Shown here in pieces: positions 17,882 through 27,091 of a stretch of 64,000 bases of DNA (position 1 is its first letter; every line of letters begins with the position of its first letter). The position numbers and the translations under genes were made by a program. The notes below the pieces were generated by a model. It was not told where the DNA came from. It made no database searches and saw only the letters and a list, made by a program, of their open reading frames with translations. The DNA comes from Fimbriimonadaceae bacterium (GTDB taxonomy: Bacteria > Armatimonadota > Fimbriimonadia > Fimbriimonadales > Fimbriimonadaceae): contig JAHBTB010000009.1 in NCBI GenBank assembly GCA_019638795.1, positions 1 through 64,000 on the forward strand, written 5' to 3'.

Positions 17882-19456
17882 ATGAGCTTCGCGGTCAACC
17901 TGCTGACAGACACGGCTCAGGTCGAGCCGGGGACGTCGGTGCCCATGATCGTCGAGGTCGTGAACCACGGCGAGGCCGAGGACCATTACGAGCTGAGCGT
18001 CGAGGGCCTTGACCCCGAATGGACGGCGGTGCCCGTGCCCACGTTTGCCCTGGAGCCGGGTTCGGACCGCTCGGAACGGATCTTTCTCAAGCCGCCCCGC
18101 GACAGCGACAGCACAGCAGGCTCCTACCCCTTCGTGGTGCGCGTCCGCTCGCTGGAAAGCGGCGAGGCGAAGTCCATGCAGGGCATGCTCGAGATCAAAT
18201 CGTTCACGCACCTCGCCATCGACGTCTCGCCCCGACGATCCCAGGTCTCACTCTTCCGGCAGGACGCCGCGTTCACCGTCATCGCGAGCAACCTGGGCAA
18301 CACCGAGCAGGCCCTCCAACTCTTTGCCAACGACACCGAGGACGCCTTTGCCTACGAGTTCGAGATGAACCAGGTGAGCCTGGCCCCGGGCAGCTCCCGC
18401 GACGTCCATTTTCGCGCCAGTTCGACCTCGAAGTCGCTGTTCGCCCGCACCCGCCTGCACCAGGTCAGCGTCACCGGTCGCAGCGTGGCGAACCCGGCGG
18501 TCGCCGCCAGCGCCTCGGCCCAGATCGAGCAACGCGCCCTGATGACGCCGATGTCCTTTGTCGCCGCGATGGTCTTCGCCATCATCGCCATGGCCTGGGT
18601 GCTCCTCCTGCCCAAACCGCCCGACGTCGAGTACCTTCGCCTCAGCACCGACCGTGCCACCGTGAACGACCAGGTCGTCATCCGGTGGAAGGCCACCAAC
18701 GCCTCGGGAGTCGTGCTGACCATCGGCAACAAGACGATCGAGACAGACCCGGTCGGCGAGCGCACGGAGACGTTCACCACCGCCGGCGAGGTACCCGTGA
18801 CGATCCACGCCGTACGCGACGACAGGAAGAGCGAAGAGGTGGTCCGCCGCTTGGTCATCGTCCCCCGGACCGAGGCGCCCCTGCCTGAGATCCTTGAGTT
18901 CGTCATCAAGCCCAGCAAGGTCAGGTTTGGCGACACGTTTTTAGTCGCCTATAAGTTCGGCCCGTCGGTCACCGAGGCTATCCTCCAGCCGGTCAACATC
19001 AAACTCGACCTCGCCACCGACCAGGTGCAGGTCCGGGCCGACATGCAGGGCACCGTGGTCTACAAGCTCATCGCCCGTAACGCGGACGGCAAGACGGTGG
19101 ACAAGTCGGTGACGATGAACATCCTGCAGGAAAGCCGGGCCCAGATACTGAAGTTCAAGGCCACCCCCGTCGAAATCGACTCGTTCAACAACCGGGTCAC
19201 GATCGAGTGGGAATGCGCCCAGACCACCAAACTGCAACTCCAGTCCGGCGACCAGACTCTGGAACTCGACCCCACCAAGGGCAAGCAAGACATCACCGTC
19301 CTCAAGGCCACGACCCTGATACTCACTGCGACCGACGCCGAGGGGCTCGCCACCCAACAAAAGATCGACATCAAGATGAAGAACCCTGAATCGACCCCTC
19401 TCACCGGCGGAGACGTCGGACATCCGACGACCACGACGACGGGGACGGGAGGTTAG
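17882..19456 (+). CDS. Single-pass membrane protein with Ig-like domains, function unknown
   Basis: A 524-residue protein of unknown function. Residues 1-215 form two beta-rich repeats resembling Ig-like or NEW3-type domains (EPGTSVPMIVEVVNHG; SPRRSQVSLFRQDAAF). One transmembrane helix follows at about 221-245 (MSFVAAMVFAIIAMAWVLLL). Residues 250-505 hold two or three further Ig/PKD-like beta domains, and the tail is Thr/Gly-rich. There is no signal peptide, so the first part may be cytoplasmic and the second outside, or the reverse. Just upstream of purH, with 2 bases between, probably by packing and not by shared function. Confidence 0.72.
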   Translation: MSFAVNLLTDTAQVEPGTSVPMIVEVVNHGEAEDHYELSVEGLDPEWTAVPVPTFALEPGSDRSERIFLKPPRDSDSTAGSYPFVVRVRSLESGEAKSMQGMLEIKSFTHLAIDVSPRRSQVSLFRQDAAFTVIASNLGNTEQALQLFANDTEDAFAYEFEMNQVSLAPGSSRDVHFRASSTSKSLFARTRLHQVSVTGRSVANPAVAASASAQIEQRALMTPMSFVAAMVFAIIAMAWVLLLPKPPDVEYLRLSTDRATVNDQVVIRWKATNASGVVLTIGNKTIETDPVGERTETFTTAGEVPVTIHAVRDDRKSEEVVRRLVIVPRTEAPLPEILEFVIKPSKVRFGDTFLVAYKFGPSVTEAILQPVNIKLDLATDQVQVRADMQGTVVYKLIARNADGKTVDKSVTMNILQESRAQILKFKATPVEIDSFNNRVTIEWECAQTTKLQLQSGDQTLELDPTKGKQDITVLKATTLILTATDAEGLATQQKIDIKMKNPESTPLTGGDVGHPTTTTTGTGG

Positions 19457-19458
19457 CC

Positions 19459-20991
19459 GTGCCGAGGGCCCTTCTCAGCCTGACCGACAAGTCAGGTGCC
19501 GTCGAATTTGCCCAAGGCCTCGCGGCCCAGGGGTTTGATCTCGTCAGCACCGGTGGGACGGCCAAAACCCTCCGCGACGCCGGGCTCTCCGTCACCGACG
19601 TGGCCGACGTCACGGGTTTTCCCGAGATGCTGGACGGACGGGTCAAGACGCTCCACCCCAAGGTCCACGGCGGCCTGCTCGGCGACGTCCGACTCCCGTC
19701 TCACCAGGGCCAGATGGCTGAGGCCGGCATCGAGCCGATCAGCGTCGTCGCGGTCAACCTCTACGCCTTCGAGCAGACCGTGACGCGCCCCCACGACCTC
19801 GAGGAGGCGGTGGAGTCGATCGACATCGGCGGCCCGGCGATGATCCGGGCGGCGGCGAAGAACTTCGCCAACGTCGCGGTGGTCGTCGACCCGGCCGACT
19901 ATTCCGCCGTCCTCGCCGCGCTGGCGGACGGGACACTGGCGGACAAGCGGCAGGCCTTGGCCGCGAAGGCCTACCGCCACACCGCGTTTTACGACTCCAT
20001 GGTCAGCCGGTACCTGACGAAGTCGGCCGGGGAAGACCCCTTCACCGAGACCTTGACCGTCGGGCTCCGCCGGTCCCTGTCGTTGCGCTATGGCGAAAAC
20101 AGCCACCAACGCGGCGCCCTCTACGTCGACCCCCTCGCCGAGCCCGGCATCGCCCAGGCCAAACAGCTCTACGGCAAGGAACTGAGTTACAACAACATCC
20201 TGGACGCCGAGGCGGCCTGGGAGTTGGTCGCCGACCTGCCCGCCGGTGCCTGCGCCATCATCAAGCACGGAAACCCTTGCGGGGCGGCGGTCGGCTCGAC
20301 CCTTGGGGCCAGCTACCGGGTCGCCAAGGCTAGCGACCCGGTGAGCGCCTTCGGCGGTATCGCGGCTTTTCATGGTCTGATCGACGGCGAGACCGCCGAG
20401 GCGATGGCGGAGAAAGGCAACTTCCTTGAGGTCGTGATCGGCCTCGGCTACACGCCCGAGGCACTCGACGTGTTCCGGAACCGGTCCGGATGGGGGCAAG
20501 ACGTCCGATTGCTGGAGGCGGCCCTGCCGCCGAACGTCCAGACCATGACCGTCCGGGCCGTCCGGGGCGGGGTGCTGGTGCAAGAGTCCGACGAGGACCC
20601 CGGGAACGAGTGGGCCGTCGTCACCCAGCGCGCGCCGACTGAAGAAGAAGCGGCGGCCCTGCGCCTAGCCTGGGCCATCGTGCCCCACGTCAAGTCGAAC
20701 GCCATCGTCATCACCGACGCCCTCCGGCTGCTCGGTGTCGGCGCGGGCCAGATGAACCGTGTCCAGAGCGTCCGACTCGCGCTGGAGCAGGCCGGTGCCG
20801 GGGCTCAAGGGGCCGCTCTCGCCAGCGACGCCTTTTTCCCCTTCCCCGACAGCATCGAGACTGCCGCGGCGGCAGGGGTCACCGCGGTCATCCAACCTGG
20901 AGGGAGTAAAAAAGACGCCGATGTCATTACCAAGGCCGACGAACTCGGCATCGCGATGGTTGTGACCGGGACGAGGCATTTTAGGCACTGA
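19459..20991 (+). CDS. purH: Bifunctional AICAR formyltransferase / IMP cyclohydrolase
   Basis: Last two steps of purine synthesis, AICAR to FAICAR to IMP, in the cytoplasm. 510 residues, the normal length. The N-terminal cyclohydrolase (MGS-like) domain shows [23 protein letters not shown] and [16 protein letters not shown]; the C-terminal transformylase shows [11 protein letters not shown], the KHGNPCG active-site segment near residue 272, and the typical end [13 protein letters not shown]. It starts with GTG after a GGGAGG site that lies in the 3' end of the preceding gene. Confidence 0.97.
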   Translation: MPRALLSLTDKSGAVEFAQGLAAQGFDLVSTGGTAKTLRDAGLSVTDVADVTGFPEMLDGRVKTLHPKVHGGLLGDVRLPSHQGQMAEAGIEPISVVAVNLYAFEQTVTRPHDLEEAVESIDIGGPAMIRAAAKNFANVAVVVDPADYSAVLAALADGTLADKRQALAAKAYRHTAFYDSMVSRYLTKSAGEDPFTETLTVGLRRSLSLRYGENSHQRGALYVDPLAEPGIAQAKQLYGKELSYNNILDAEAAWELVADLPAGACAIIKHGNPCGAAVGSTLGASYRVAKASDPVSAFGGIAAFHGLIDGETAEAMAEKGNFLEVVIGLGYTPEALDVFRNRSGWGQDVRLLEAALPPNVQTMTVRAVRGGVLVQESDEDPGNEWAVVTQRAPTEEEAAALRLAWAIVPHVKSNAIVITDALRLLGVGAGQMNRVQSVRLALEQAGAGAQGAALASDAFFPFPDSIETAAAAGVTAVIQPGGSKKDADVITKADELGIAMVVTGTRHFRH

Positions 20992-21054
20992 GGCTGTGAC
21001 CTCTGGCGTAAAATGGATGTCAGAACAAGATAAGGACTTGGTAGGAGAACTTCA

Positions 21055-21372
21055 TTGAAGAACCAGAACGATTTGATCGCGATCATCGTGGCGGCTGTGC
21101 TCGCCGTCGGAGCGTCCGCGTACTTCATCTTCGCCCGACGCACCCCGGCAAAGCCGGCGGAACCGACCCAGGTGCCGACCGCGGCCTCCCAGGTCCCTGC
21201 TGGGGCCGTGACCTATGCCAACAGCCTTCCTGGCGGTGGCGGCGGGAGCGTCGGAGGACGCCGAGGCGGCCCGGCGGGCGTCGGCGGCGGCAAGAGTAAG
21301 TGGGACAACATCGGGGCCGGTGGGCCGGGCGCCCCTCTCGCGCCGACCGGTGTGCGCGCCGCTGGCAAGTGA
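21055..21372 (+). CDS. Small membrane-anchored Gly-rich protein
   Basis: A 105-residue protein with TTG start preceded by AGGAGAACTTCA. One N-terminal transmembrane helix (residues about 6-27, [20 protein letters not shown]), then a Pro/Ala/Gly-rich soluble region with [13 protein letters not shown] and a C-terminal GAPLAP segment. The start of the tail ([10 protein letters not shown]) suggests an outside-facing flexible linker. No known family recognised. It is followed by a strong terminator. I regard it as real because of the ribosome site, the membrane helix and the terminator. Confidence 0.65.
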   Translation: MKNQNDLIAIIVAAVLAVGASAYFIFARRTPAKPAEPTQVPTAASQVPAGAVTYANSLPGGGGGSVGGRRGGPAGVGGGKSKWDNIGAGGPGAPLAPTGVRAAGK

Positions 21373-21418
21373 CCTTGCCCTGGACGGCCTCATAAGGCCT
21401 AGGGTTCCGGCAGAAACC

Positions 21419-21454
21419 AAGGCTGGGCTGGCATCATTGGTCAGCCCAGCCTTT
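21419..21454 (+). terminator. Intrinsic terminator after gene 21055-21372
   Basis: AAGGCTGGGCTG (21419-21430), loop, CAGCCCAGCCTT (21442-21453) and a short T-tract (TTTGTCT). 12-bp perfect stem, separating this gene from mreB. Confidence 0.82.
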
Positions 21455-21519
21455 GTCTGCGTCGAGTCCTGTGGAACCCCGATTGAGCGGAACGAGGCCC
21501 CGCGGCCCATGGCGCAACG

Positions 21520-22572
21520 ATGAGCGACCCCGTCTCCAAGTGGTTCCATAGCACGTTTGCCCGAGACATCGGAATCGATCTCGGCACCGCCAACACGCTG
21601 GTCCATGTCGCCGGCCGGGGCATCACGATCCGCGAGCCCAGCGTCGTCGCCATCGACAAGGAGACCAAACGGACCCTTGCCGTCGGCGAGCAGGCCAAGC
21701 GGATGCTGGGGCGCACCCCCGCGAACATCGTCGCCATGCGCCCGTTGCGCGACGGCGTGATCGCCGACTACGAGCAGACCGCGGCGATGATCCGTGACTT
21801 TGTCCAGCGGTCGAAGAAGCGATGGACACTCATGACCACCGTCGTGGTCGGGATCCCCAGCGGTGTGACCGAGGTCGAGCGCGACGCCGTCCTTGACGCG
21901 TGCAAGAAGGCGGGGGCCCACAAAGCCTACGTTATCGAAGAGCCCATGGCCGCCGCGATCGGGGCAGGCATGCCGGTCGAGGAGCCGGTGGGTTCGATGA
22001 TCGTCGACATCGGCGGGGGCACGACCGAGGTGGCCGTGATCTCGCTGGCCGGCATCGTTCACTGCAAGTCGATCCGCGTGGCCGGAGACGAGATCGACGA
22101 GGCCATCGCCGCTTACGTCCGCCGTGCCTACAGCCTCTACATCGGCGACCGCACCGCCGAACAGACGAAGATCGAGATCGGCTCGGCCTATCCGCTCGAG
22201 CGCGAACTCTCGATCGTCGTCAAGGGCCGCGACTTGATCACCGGCCTTCCCCGTAGCACAGAGGTCACCAGCGTCGAGATCCGTGACGCCATCAAAGAGC
22301 CGCTCATGACGATCGTGGAGGCGATCAAGCTCACCCTGGAGGCCACCCCGCCCGAGCTTGCCGCCGACTGCATGAACAGCGGTATTGTCATCGCAGGAGG
22401 AGGTGCGCTGATCCGTGGCTTTGACAAGCTCATCGAACGCGAAACCGGTATGCCTGTCCATGTCGCCCACGACCCGCTCAGTTGCGTGGCGATCGGCACG
22501 GGACGCATGCTGGACGCCCTGAGCGAAAGCCCGGCCATCCGGCGCATGCTGGAGCGAGCATCGCGGACGTAG
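21520..22572 (+). CDS. mreB: Rod-shape-determining actin homologue MreB
   Basis: Bacterial actin that polymerises under the membrane and guides cell-wall synthesis. 350 residues, normal. Seen: phosphate-1 loop [13 protein letters not shown] near residue 16, phosphate-2 loop [16 protein letters not shown] near residue 160 and the adenosine motif [13 protein letters not shown] near residue 288. First of mreB-mreC-mreD. The ATG at 21520 is supported by the usual MreB N-terminus; no clear ribosome site precedes it. The cell is therefore probably rod-shaped. Confidence 0.97.
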   Translation: MSDPVSKWFHSTFARDIGIDLGTANTLVHVAGRGITIREPSVVAIDKETKRTLAVGEQAKRMLGRTPANIVAMRPLRDGVIADYEQTAAMIRDFVQRSKKRWTLMTTVVVGIPSGVTEVERDAVLDACKKAGAHKAYVIEEPMAAAIGAGMPVEEPVGSMIVDIGGGTTEVAVISLAGIVHCKSIRVAGDEIDEAIAAYVRRAYSLYIGDRTAEQTKIEIGSAYPLERELSIVVKGRDLITGLPRSTEVTSVEIRDAIKEPLMTIVEAIKLTLEATPPELAADCMNSGIVIAGGGALIRGFDKLIERETGMPVHVAHDPLSCVAIGTGRMLDALSESPAIRRMLERASRT

Positions 22573-22595
22573 ACCGGCCCATCAAGTTCGACTGG

Positions 22596-23369
22596 ATGAC
22601 CCTGGCGGCATGCTTGGTCGTCAGCGTCGCGCTGGGTCAGTGGCAGAACCGGGCGCGGGCCGCGGGCCAAATGGACCCGGTCACCACCGTCGTGCAGACG
22701 ACCCTGGCCCGCTTGGGGGGCGGCATCGACCGTACCGCCCAAAACCTCCGGGACAACGTGGTCGGCGTCGGTGAGGCGCCTCGGCTCCGCCAAGAGAACT
22801 CCCGACTCCGCGAACAACTTCAGGCCGCCAAGATCTATCTCGACTCGGCCCAGGAACTTCAGGCCCAAATCGCATCGTTGCGGGCCCTTCAGCAGCTGCC
22901 TGACTACGGCCGGCAGAAAGTGGGGGCGCAAATCATCGGCTATTCCCCGTTCGACAACCGCATCACCCTGAACGTCGGCAAGGACAAGGGCATCCAACCG
23001 GCCATGCCGGTGGCCAACGGGCAAGGGCTGCTGGCCCAGATCAGCTCGGTGGGCCCGAACACCTCGACCGCGACCCTGTTGACATCGCCCAGTCTGCGTG
23101 TGGCCGCCCTGCTGGAAGGGAACCAGAAGGCCGTCGGCCTGGTGCGCGGCGAGACAAGCCGCCGGCTGGTCATGGAGATTGTCGAAGACGTGGACGTCAA
23201 GCTCGGCGACGTGATCGTCACGTCGGGGTTCTCCCAGTACTACCCCCGTGGCCTGCGCATCGGTGACGTGGTCGAGGTAAGGGACGACATCGAGACCGGC
23301 TCCAAGCGAGCCTATGTCGTGCCGCGCGCCAAGTTGTCCCAGGGTGCCGACGTGGTGGTGCTGCGGTGA
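22596..23369 (+). CDS. mreC: Rod-shape-determining protein MreC
   Basis: Bitopic membrane protein that links MreB to the elongation machinery. From the ATG at 22596 it has 257 residues: a transmembrane helix at once (MTLAACLVVSVALGQW), a coiled coil near residues 60-90 (RLRQENSRLREQLQ, DSAQELQAQIASLR) and the beta-rich MreC domain (IIGYSPFDNRITLNVGKDKG). The start is uncertain: the open frame extends upstream into mreB, and the DRPIKFDW segment before the ATG would suit a short cytoplasmic tail, but the only upstream start codon is a TTG at 22482. The stop overlaps the mreD start. Confidence 0.9.
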   Translation: MTLAACLVVSVALGQWQNRARAAGQMDPVTTVVQTTLARLGGGIDRTAQNLRDNVVGVGEAPRLRQENSRLREQLQAAKIYLDSAQELQAQIASLRALQQLPDYGRQKVGAQIIGYSPFDNRITLNVGKDKGIQPAMPVANGQGLLAQISSVGPNTSTATLLTSPSLRVAALLEGNQKAVGLVRGETSRRLVMEIVEDVDVKLGDVIVTSGFSQYYPRGLRIGDVVEVRDDIETGSKRAYVVPRAKLSQGADVVVLR

Positions 23370-23848
23370 ACGTCTGGCGTCAGTATCTCGCCACGGCCGG
23401 GCTCCTGTTCGTCGCCGCTGTGCTGGAAGCCGGGTTGGCGCGCCACTTGGCCATCTACGACGCCAGGCCGAGCTTCCTCCTCGTCCTCGCCTTGTCCTAT
23501 GGGCTCAGCGTCCGGCCCGGGCGGGCCGCCGTCGTCGCCTGCGTTTCGGGCGTCTTGACCGGGGGCCTCTCCGGAGCAAGCATGGCCGCGTTCACCGTCG
23601 GCCGGACTCTGGTGTGCTTTTTCCTCGGGTTCTTGGAGCGGGTCGAGATCAAGGTCGCCCTACCCCTTGGTGCGGCTTTGGTCGCAGTCGGCACCTGTGT
23701 CGATGCCGGCTTCACCATGCTGATCTCCCCACCGTCGGACATTGGCGGATTCATGCGGGCTACAATCGGCTCGGCTGTGTACAACGGTGTGCTTGCCTTT
23801 CCCATCTACGGGCTGGTGCGCCGCATGTTCCGCAACAAGGATGATTGA
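23366..23848 (+). CDS. mreD: Rod-shape-determining protein MreD
   Basis: A 160-residue membrane protein with about five hydrophobic helices, the third member of the elongasome operon. Sequence identity to the family is low, as is usual, but position, size, helices and the ARPSFLLVLALSYGL segment fit. GTG start overlapping the mreC TGA (GTGA). Confidence 0.85.
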   Translation: MNVWRQYLATAGLLFVAAVLEAGLARHLAIYDARPSFLLVLALSYGLSVRPGRAAVVACVSGVLTGGLSGASMAAFTVGRTLVCFFLGFLERVEIKVALPLGAALVAVGTCVDAGFTMLISPPSDIGGFMRATIGSAVYNGVLAFPIYGLVRRMFRNKDD

Positions 23849-23853
23849 AGGGC

Positions 23854-25104
23854 ATGAGTGAAATCGACGTTCTCGGGATGGCGCGCAAGCAGCTGTCCGT
23901 CGCGGCAAAACATCTAGACCTTGACGAGGGACTGGTCGAGGTCCTCGGGACACCCAGACGGCAATTGACCGTCAACTTCCCCGTCGTCATGGACAACGGC
24001 GAAGTCAAGGTTTATCAGGGTTACCGGGTCCAGCACAACTCCAGCCGGGGACCGACCAAGGGCGGCCTGCGCTACCATCCCCACGTCGACGTCGACGAGA
24101 CGACCGCCCTCGCCATGTGGATGACCTGGAAGTGCGCGGTCGTCAACATCCCCTACGGCGGCGCCAAGGGTGGCGTCAAGGTCAACACGAAGCAACTCTC
24201 CCGCCGTGAGTTGGAGAAGTTGACCCGCCGGTTCATCACCGAGATCAACCTTATCGTCGGCGAGCGCAGCGACATCCCCGCTCCCGACATCGGGACGAAC
24301 GCCCAAGTCATGGCCTGGATCATGGACACGATCTCCATGCAAGCCGGCTACACCGTCCCTGGCGTCGTGACCGGCAAGCCGATCGAGTTGGGAGGGTCCG
24401 AGGGCCGCATCGAAGCCACTGGGCGCGGCGTCGTCGTGACCGCCATCGAGGCCTGTAAGTCGATGGGCAAGTCTTTCGAGGGCCAGCGCGTCGCCGTGCA
24501 AGGCTTCGGCAACGTGGGATCGGTGGCCGCAGAGCTGGCCGAACAAAACGGGGCCGTCGTCGTCGCGGTCAGCGACGCCACCGGCGGCATCTACAACCCG
24601 AAGGGCCTCCCCGTCAAGGAGCTCTACTCCCGCTACAGCGGCGTCGAGGGCGGTATCCGCAACTACAAGGACGCCGACGCCCTGTCGAACGAAGAACTCC
24701 TTGAGCTCTCCTGCGACATCCTCATGCCGTGCGCCATCCAAGGCCAGTTGACGGGCGAGAACGCCGACAAGATCAAGGCCAAGCTTGTCGTCGAAGGCGC
24801 CAACGGCCCGACGACGCTTGAGGCCGACAACATCCTCTCGGACAAGGGTGTGCCGGTCATCCCCGACATCCTCGCCAACGCCGGCGGCGTCGTCACGTCG
24901 TACTTCGAATGGGTCCAAGACCTTCAGAACTTCTTCTGGTCCGAAGACCAGGTGAACGAGCGGCTGGCGAACATCATGCGCAACGCCTATGCGGCGGTCT
25001 TTGAGAAGCACCAAAAGCACAAGACCGACATGCGGACCGCGGCGATGATCATCGCCGTCGAGCGGGTCGCCCGGGCCACGACGACGCGCGGCATCTTCCC
25101 CTAA
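23854..25104 (+). CDS. gdhA: Glutamate dehydrogenase (Glu/Leu/Phe/Val family)
   Basis: Interconverts glutamate and 2-oxoglutarate plus ammonia with NAD(P). 416 residues from the ATG at 23854. Seen: substrate-binding GGLRYHPHV, catalytic Lys segment MTWKCAVVNIPYGGAKGG near residue 98, DIPAPDIGT near residue 145 and the Rossmann loop VQGFGNVGSVAAEL near residue 215. GAAGGG six bases upstream fits as ribosome site. It follows mreD by 5 bases and may be read from the same transcript; a terminator follows. Confidence 0.95.
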   Translation: MSEIDVLGMARKQLSVAAKHLDLDEGLVEVLGTPRRQLTVNFPVVMDNGEVKVYQGYRVQHNSSRGPTKGGLRYHPHVDVDETTALAMWMTWKCAVVNIPYGGAKGGVKVNTKQLSRRELEKLTRRFITEINLIVGERSDIPAPDIGTNAQVMAWIMDTISMQAGYTVPGVVTGKPIELGGSEGRIEATGRGVVVTAIEACKSMGKSFEGQRVAVQGFGNVGSVAAELAEQNGAVVVAVSDATGGIYNPKGLPVKELYSRYSGVEGGIRNYKDADALSNEELLELSCDILMPCAIQGQLTGENADKIKAKLVVEGANGPTTLEADNILSDKGVPVIPDILANAGGVVTSYFEWVQDLQNFFWSEDQVNERLANIMRNAYAAVFEKHQKHKTDMRTAAMIIAVERVARATTTRGIFP

Positions 25105-25117
25105 GGCCGAGTACATA

Positions 25118-25140
25118 CCGGGCGGCCCAAGGCCGCCCGG
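25118..25140. terminator. Terminator hairpin between gdhA and convergent TPR gene
   Basis: CCGGGCGGCC (25118-25127), loop CAA, GGCCGCCCGG (25131-25140): perfect 10-bp stem, then TCGTCCATTTTC. Lies 14 bases after the gdhA stop. Confidence 0.75.
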
Positions 25141-25150
25141 TCGTCCATTT

Positions 25151-26065
25151 TCAAACCCGGCGGCGAGTCAGTTCGTGCGTCGCGACCGGCTCGTTGGGGT
25201 CGATTTCGAGGGCCCGCCGAAACGCCTCCAAGGCAGGCTCCTCCTCTCCCGAGCGTCTCAGAGCCACCCCAAGCAAAGACCATGCCTGGGCGTATCGTTC
25301 GTTGATGCTGATGGCCTCCTGGAACGCGACGGCGGCCCGTTCGTAGTCGTCCATGTTCAGGTGGCACTGCCCGAGCTTCGCCCACACGTCGGCATAGCCC
25401 GGCTTCATCGTCAAGACAGCCCGGTACCCCGCCTCGGCCTGGTCCCACTTGCGGTCCTTCATCGCCGCGTCCGCGGTCGCGATCTGTTGGTCGACGGCGA
25501 GCGGTGGCGGTGGTTTGATCGCCATGGCGAGGTTTGCGGCGCCGCTCTTGTCACCCGCCGACCACAGTCCGAGCGCGTCCAGTATCGAGCCCGGCGCCTC
25601 CCTCCACGCCTTGAGGTTCTCTTGCACCGTGGCAAAGCCTTCCTCAGCCCTTCCGAGTCCGGTCAAGGCGAGGCCCATCAGTACCCGGGCCTGACCGTTT
25701 TCGGCATTAATGGCCACCGCCGCCTGGGCGTGGTCGAAGGCCCCCTTGAAGTCATGGCCGACGAAACACGCCCACGACGCGCCGATTCTCAGGTCGGCGT
25801 AAGTGGGCCTCAGGCGCATGGCTTCGGCAAACGCCTCTCGGGCCGTCACCAAGTCGCCGCGATGGGTCGCCTGCTGTCCCATCCGGCGGAGGACGGACAC
25901 CAGTCGGCCGGCCGCGCGTTCGCGATGGCAGGAGTCGGGCGCCGCGGCGGCCGACTTGCGAAAGGCCTGGGCGGCCGCCATGTCTTCGCCCCGCTCAAAC
26001 GCACGCACCCCGTCGTCGAAGTCGGGGTCGAACCCAAACGTGAACCAGTCGGCGATGAAGGCCAT
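25151..26065 (-). CDS. TPR-repeat protein
   Basis: A 304-residue protein made largely of tetratricopeptide repeats, a protein-interaction scaffold. Recognisable repeats in order: GDLVTAREAFAEAMRLRP (about 68-86), FKGAFDHAQAAVAINAENGQ, KWDQAEAGYRAVLTMKPGYA, DYERAAVAFQEAISINERYA and EEPALEAFRRALEIDPNEP at the end. No signal peptide or membrane helix. Start at the ATG at 26065 because GAGGA lies five bases upstream; a longer frame to 26110 lacks support. Partner unknown. Confidence 0.83.
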   Translation of the reverse strand: MAFIADWFTFGFDPDFDDGVRAFERGEDMAAAQAFRKSAAAAPDSCHRERAAGRLVSVLRRMGQQATHRGDLVTAREAFAEAMRLRPTYADLRIGASWACFVGHDFKGAFDHAQAAVAINAENGQARVLMGLALTGLGRAEEGFATVQENLKAWREAPGSILDALGLWSAGDKSGAANLAMAIKPPPPLAVDQQIATADAAMKDRKWDQAEAGYRAVLTMKPGYADVWAKLGQCHLNMDDYERAAVAFQEAISINERYAQAWSLLGVALRRSGEEEPALEAFRRALEIDPNEPVATHELTRRRV

Positions 26066-26209
26066 GGATTCCTCATTGTCGGTTTCCCGACGGGCTTTCT
26101 GGCCCTCCATGGCCGACGGCAGGCTCTTCCGTGCCTGGAGGTTGGGACGGACCGGAGTGTGGAAAAGCGGCGCAGGGTGTCAAATAGATGTGACTTTACG
26201 GACTATTTT

Positions 26210-26226
26210 TTCGCCAATCTGGCGAA
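26210..26226. promoter_or_regulatory. Inverted repeat overlapping the -35 region of PEP-CTERM gene 3
   Basis: TTCGCCA (26210-26216), ATC, TGGCGAA (26220-26226): perfect 7-bp arms, ending 7 bases before the TATAAT box at 26234. Position and symmetry fit an operator. Confidence 0.5.
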
Positions 26227-26233
26227 TCGTTGA

Positions 26234-26239
26234 TATAAT
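26234..26239 (+). promoter_or_regulatory. Consensus -10 box of PEP-CTERM gene 3
   Basis: TATAAT, about 50 bases before the ATG at 26289. Predicted leader of about 43 bases. The -35 position is occupied by the inverted repeat. Confidence 0.7.
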
Positions 26240-26288
26240 CTCACGTGCGGGCAAGTAACTATGCCTGCGTCTGTTCGAGGTACTAGAG

Positions 26289-27026
26289 ATGAAGAGGACT
26301 TTGCTCTCCTTGGCCGTATTGGCGGCCTTTTCAGCCAACTCAATGGCTCTTGTTATCTGGGGCACCGATCCGGACACCGGACCGGGAGACCCGCGGCCCA
26401 ACTCCGACGCCGCCGCCGCCGCGTTTGACACCTTGGCCGGTGACATCAACCCGATCGGAGTCATCACGTTCGAGTCTTCGCCGCTGGGCACGTTCAATTC
26501 GTTCTCGCCGAAACCCGGCGTGACGGTCGTCAACGGCTCAGGCCCGGAGACTGAGGTCAGTGCGGACTCGACCGTGGACTTGGGTTACAACACCACCCCG
26601 TTCGGCCGCAAGTTCCTGAAGTTCTGGCAGACCGGCAACAACTTGGTGGAGTCGGTCACGTTCGTCTTCGACATGCCGGTCAGCGCTTTCGGCGCGTACT
26701 TCACCGGTGCCCAAGAGAACTTCCCGGGCGTCTTCACCGTGGCGTGGAACGACCTCAACGGGAACAGCGGCAGCGCCATCTTGGACAAGCCGGCGCCGAA
26801 CCCGAATGACGGCACCGCCGCCACCGAGTTCCTTGGGTTCGTCGATCCGCAGCTGGCCGTCAACATGGTCACGGTGACGATGACCCGCGACGCCCTCGAC
26901 GGAACCCGAGACCTGATCGGCATCGACGACGTCCGCTACACCGCGTGCGCCGTGCCGGAGCCCGGCACGATGGCCGCCCTTGGCCTTGGTGTCGCCGCCC
27001 TGGTGCGCCGCCGTCGCAAGGGCTGA
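26289..27026 (+). CDS. Secreted PEP-CTERM-type protein (third of three)
   Basis: A 245-residue exported protein with signal peptide MKRTLLSLAVLAAFSANSMA. The body contains VITFESSPLGTF, ESVTFVFDMPVSAFGAYFTG and IGIDDVRYT, a pattern common in PEP-CTERM proteins with a sugar-binding-like beta sandwich. C-terminus VPEPGTMAALGLGVAALV followed by RRRRKG. It has its own consensus -10 box, an upstream inverted repeat, and a GAGG ribosome site, so it looks independently and perhaps strongly regulated. Confidence 0.88.
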   Translation: MKRTLLSLAVLAAFSANSMALVIWGTDPDTGPGDPRPNSDAAAAAFDTLAGDINPIGVITFESSPLGTFNSFSPKPGVTVVNGSGPETEVSADSTVDLGYNTTPFGRKFLKFWQTGNNLVESVTFVFDMPVSAFGAYFTGAQENFPGVFTVAWNDLNGNSGSAILDKPAPNPNDGTAATEFLGFVDPQLAVNMVTVTMTRDALDGTRDLIGIDDVRYTACAVPEPGTMAALGLGVAALVRRRRKG

Positions 27027-27050
27027 AAGGCCACTCCTCGTCGCAGGACT

Positions 27051-27091
27051 GACGAGCCCCTGGGTTGCTTTACCCAGGGGCTTGTCGGTTT
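27051..27091. terminator. Bidirectional intrinsic terminator after PEP-CTERM gene 3
   Basis: GACGAGCCCCTGGGT (27051-27065), 6-base loop, ACCCAGGGGCTTGTC (27072-27086): 15 pairs with one G-T, followed by GGTTTCT. It ends at the stop of the convergent MBL-fold gene. Confidence 0.85.
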
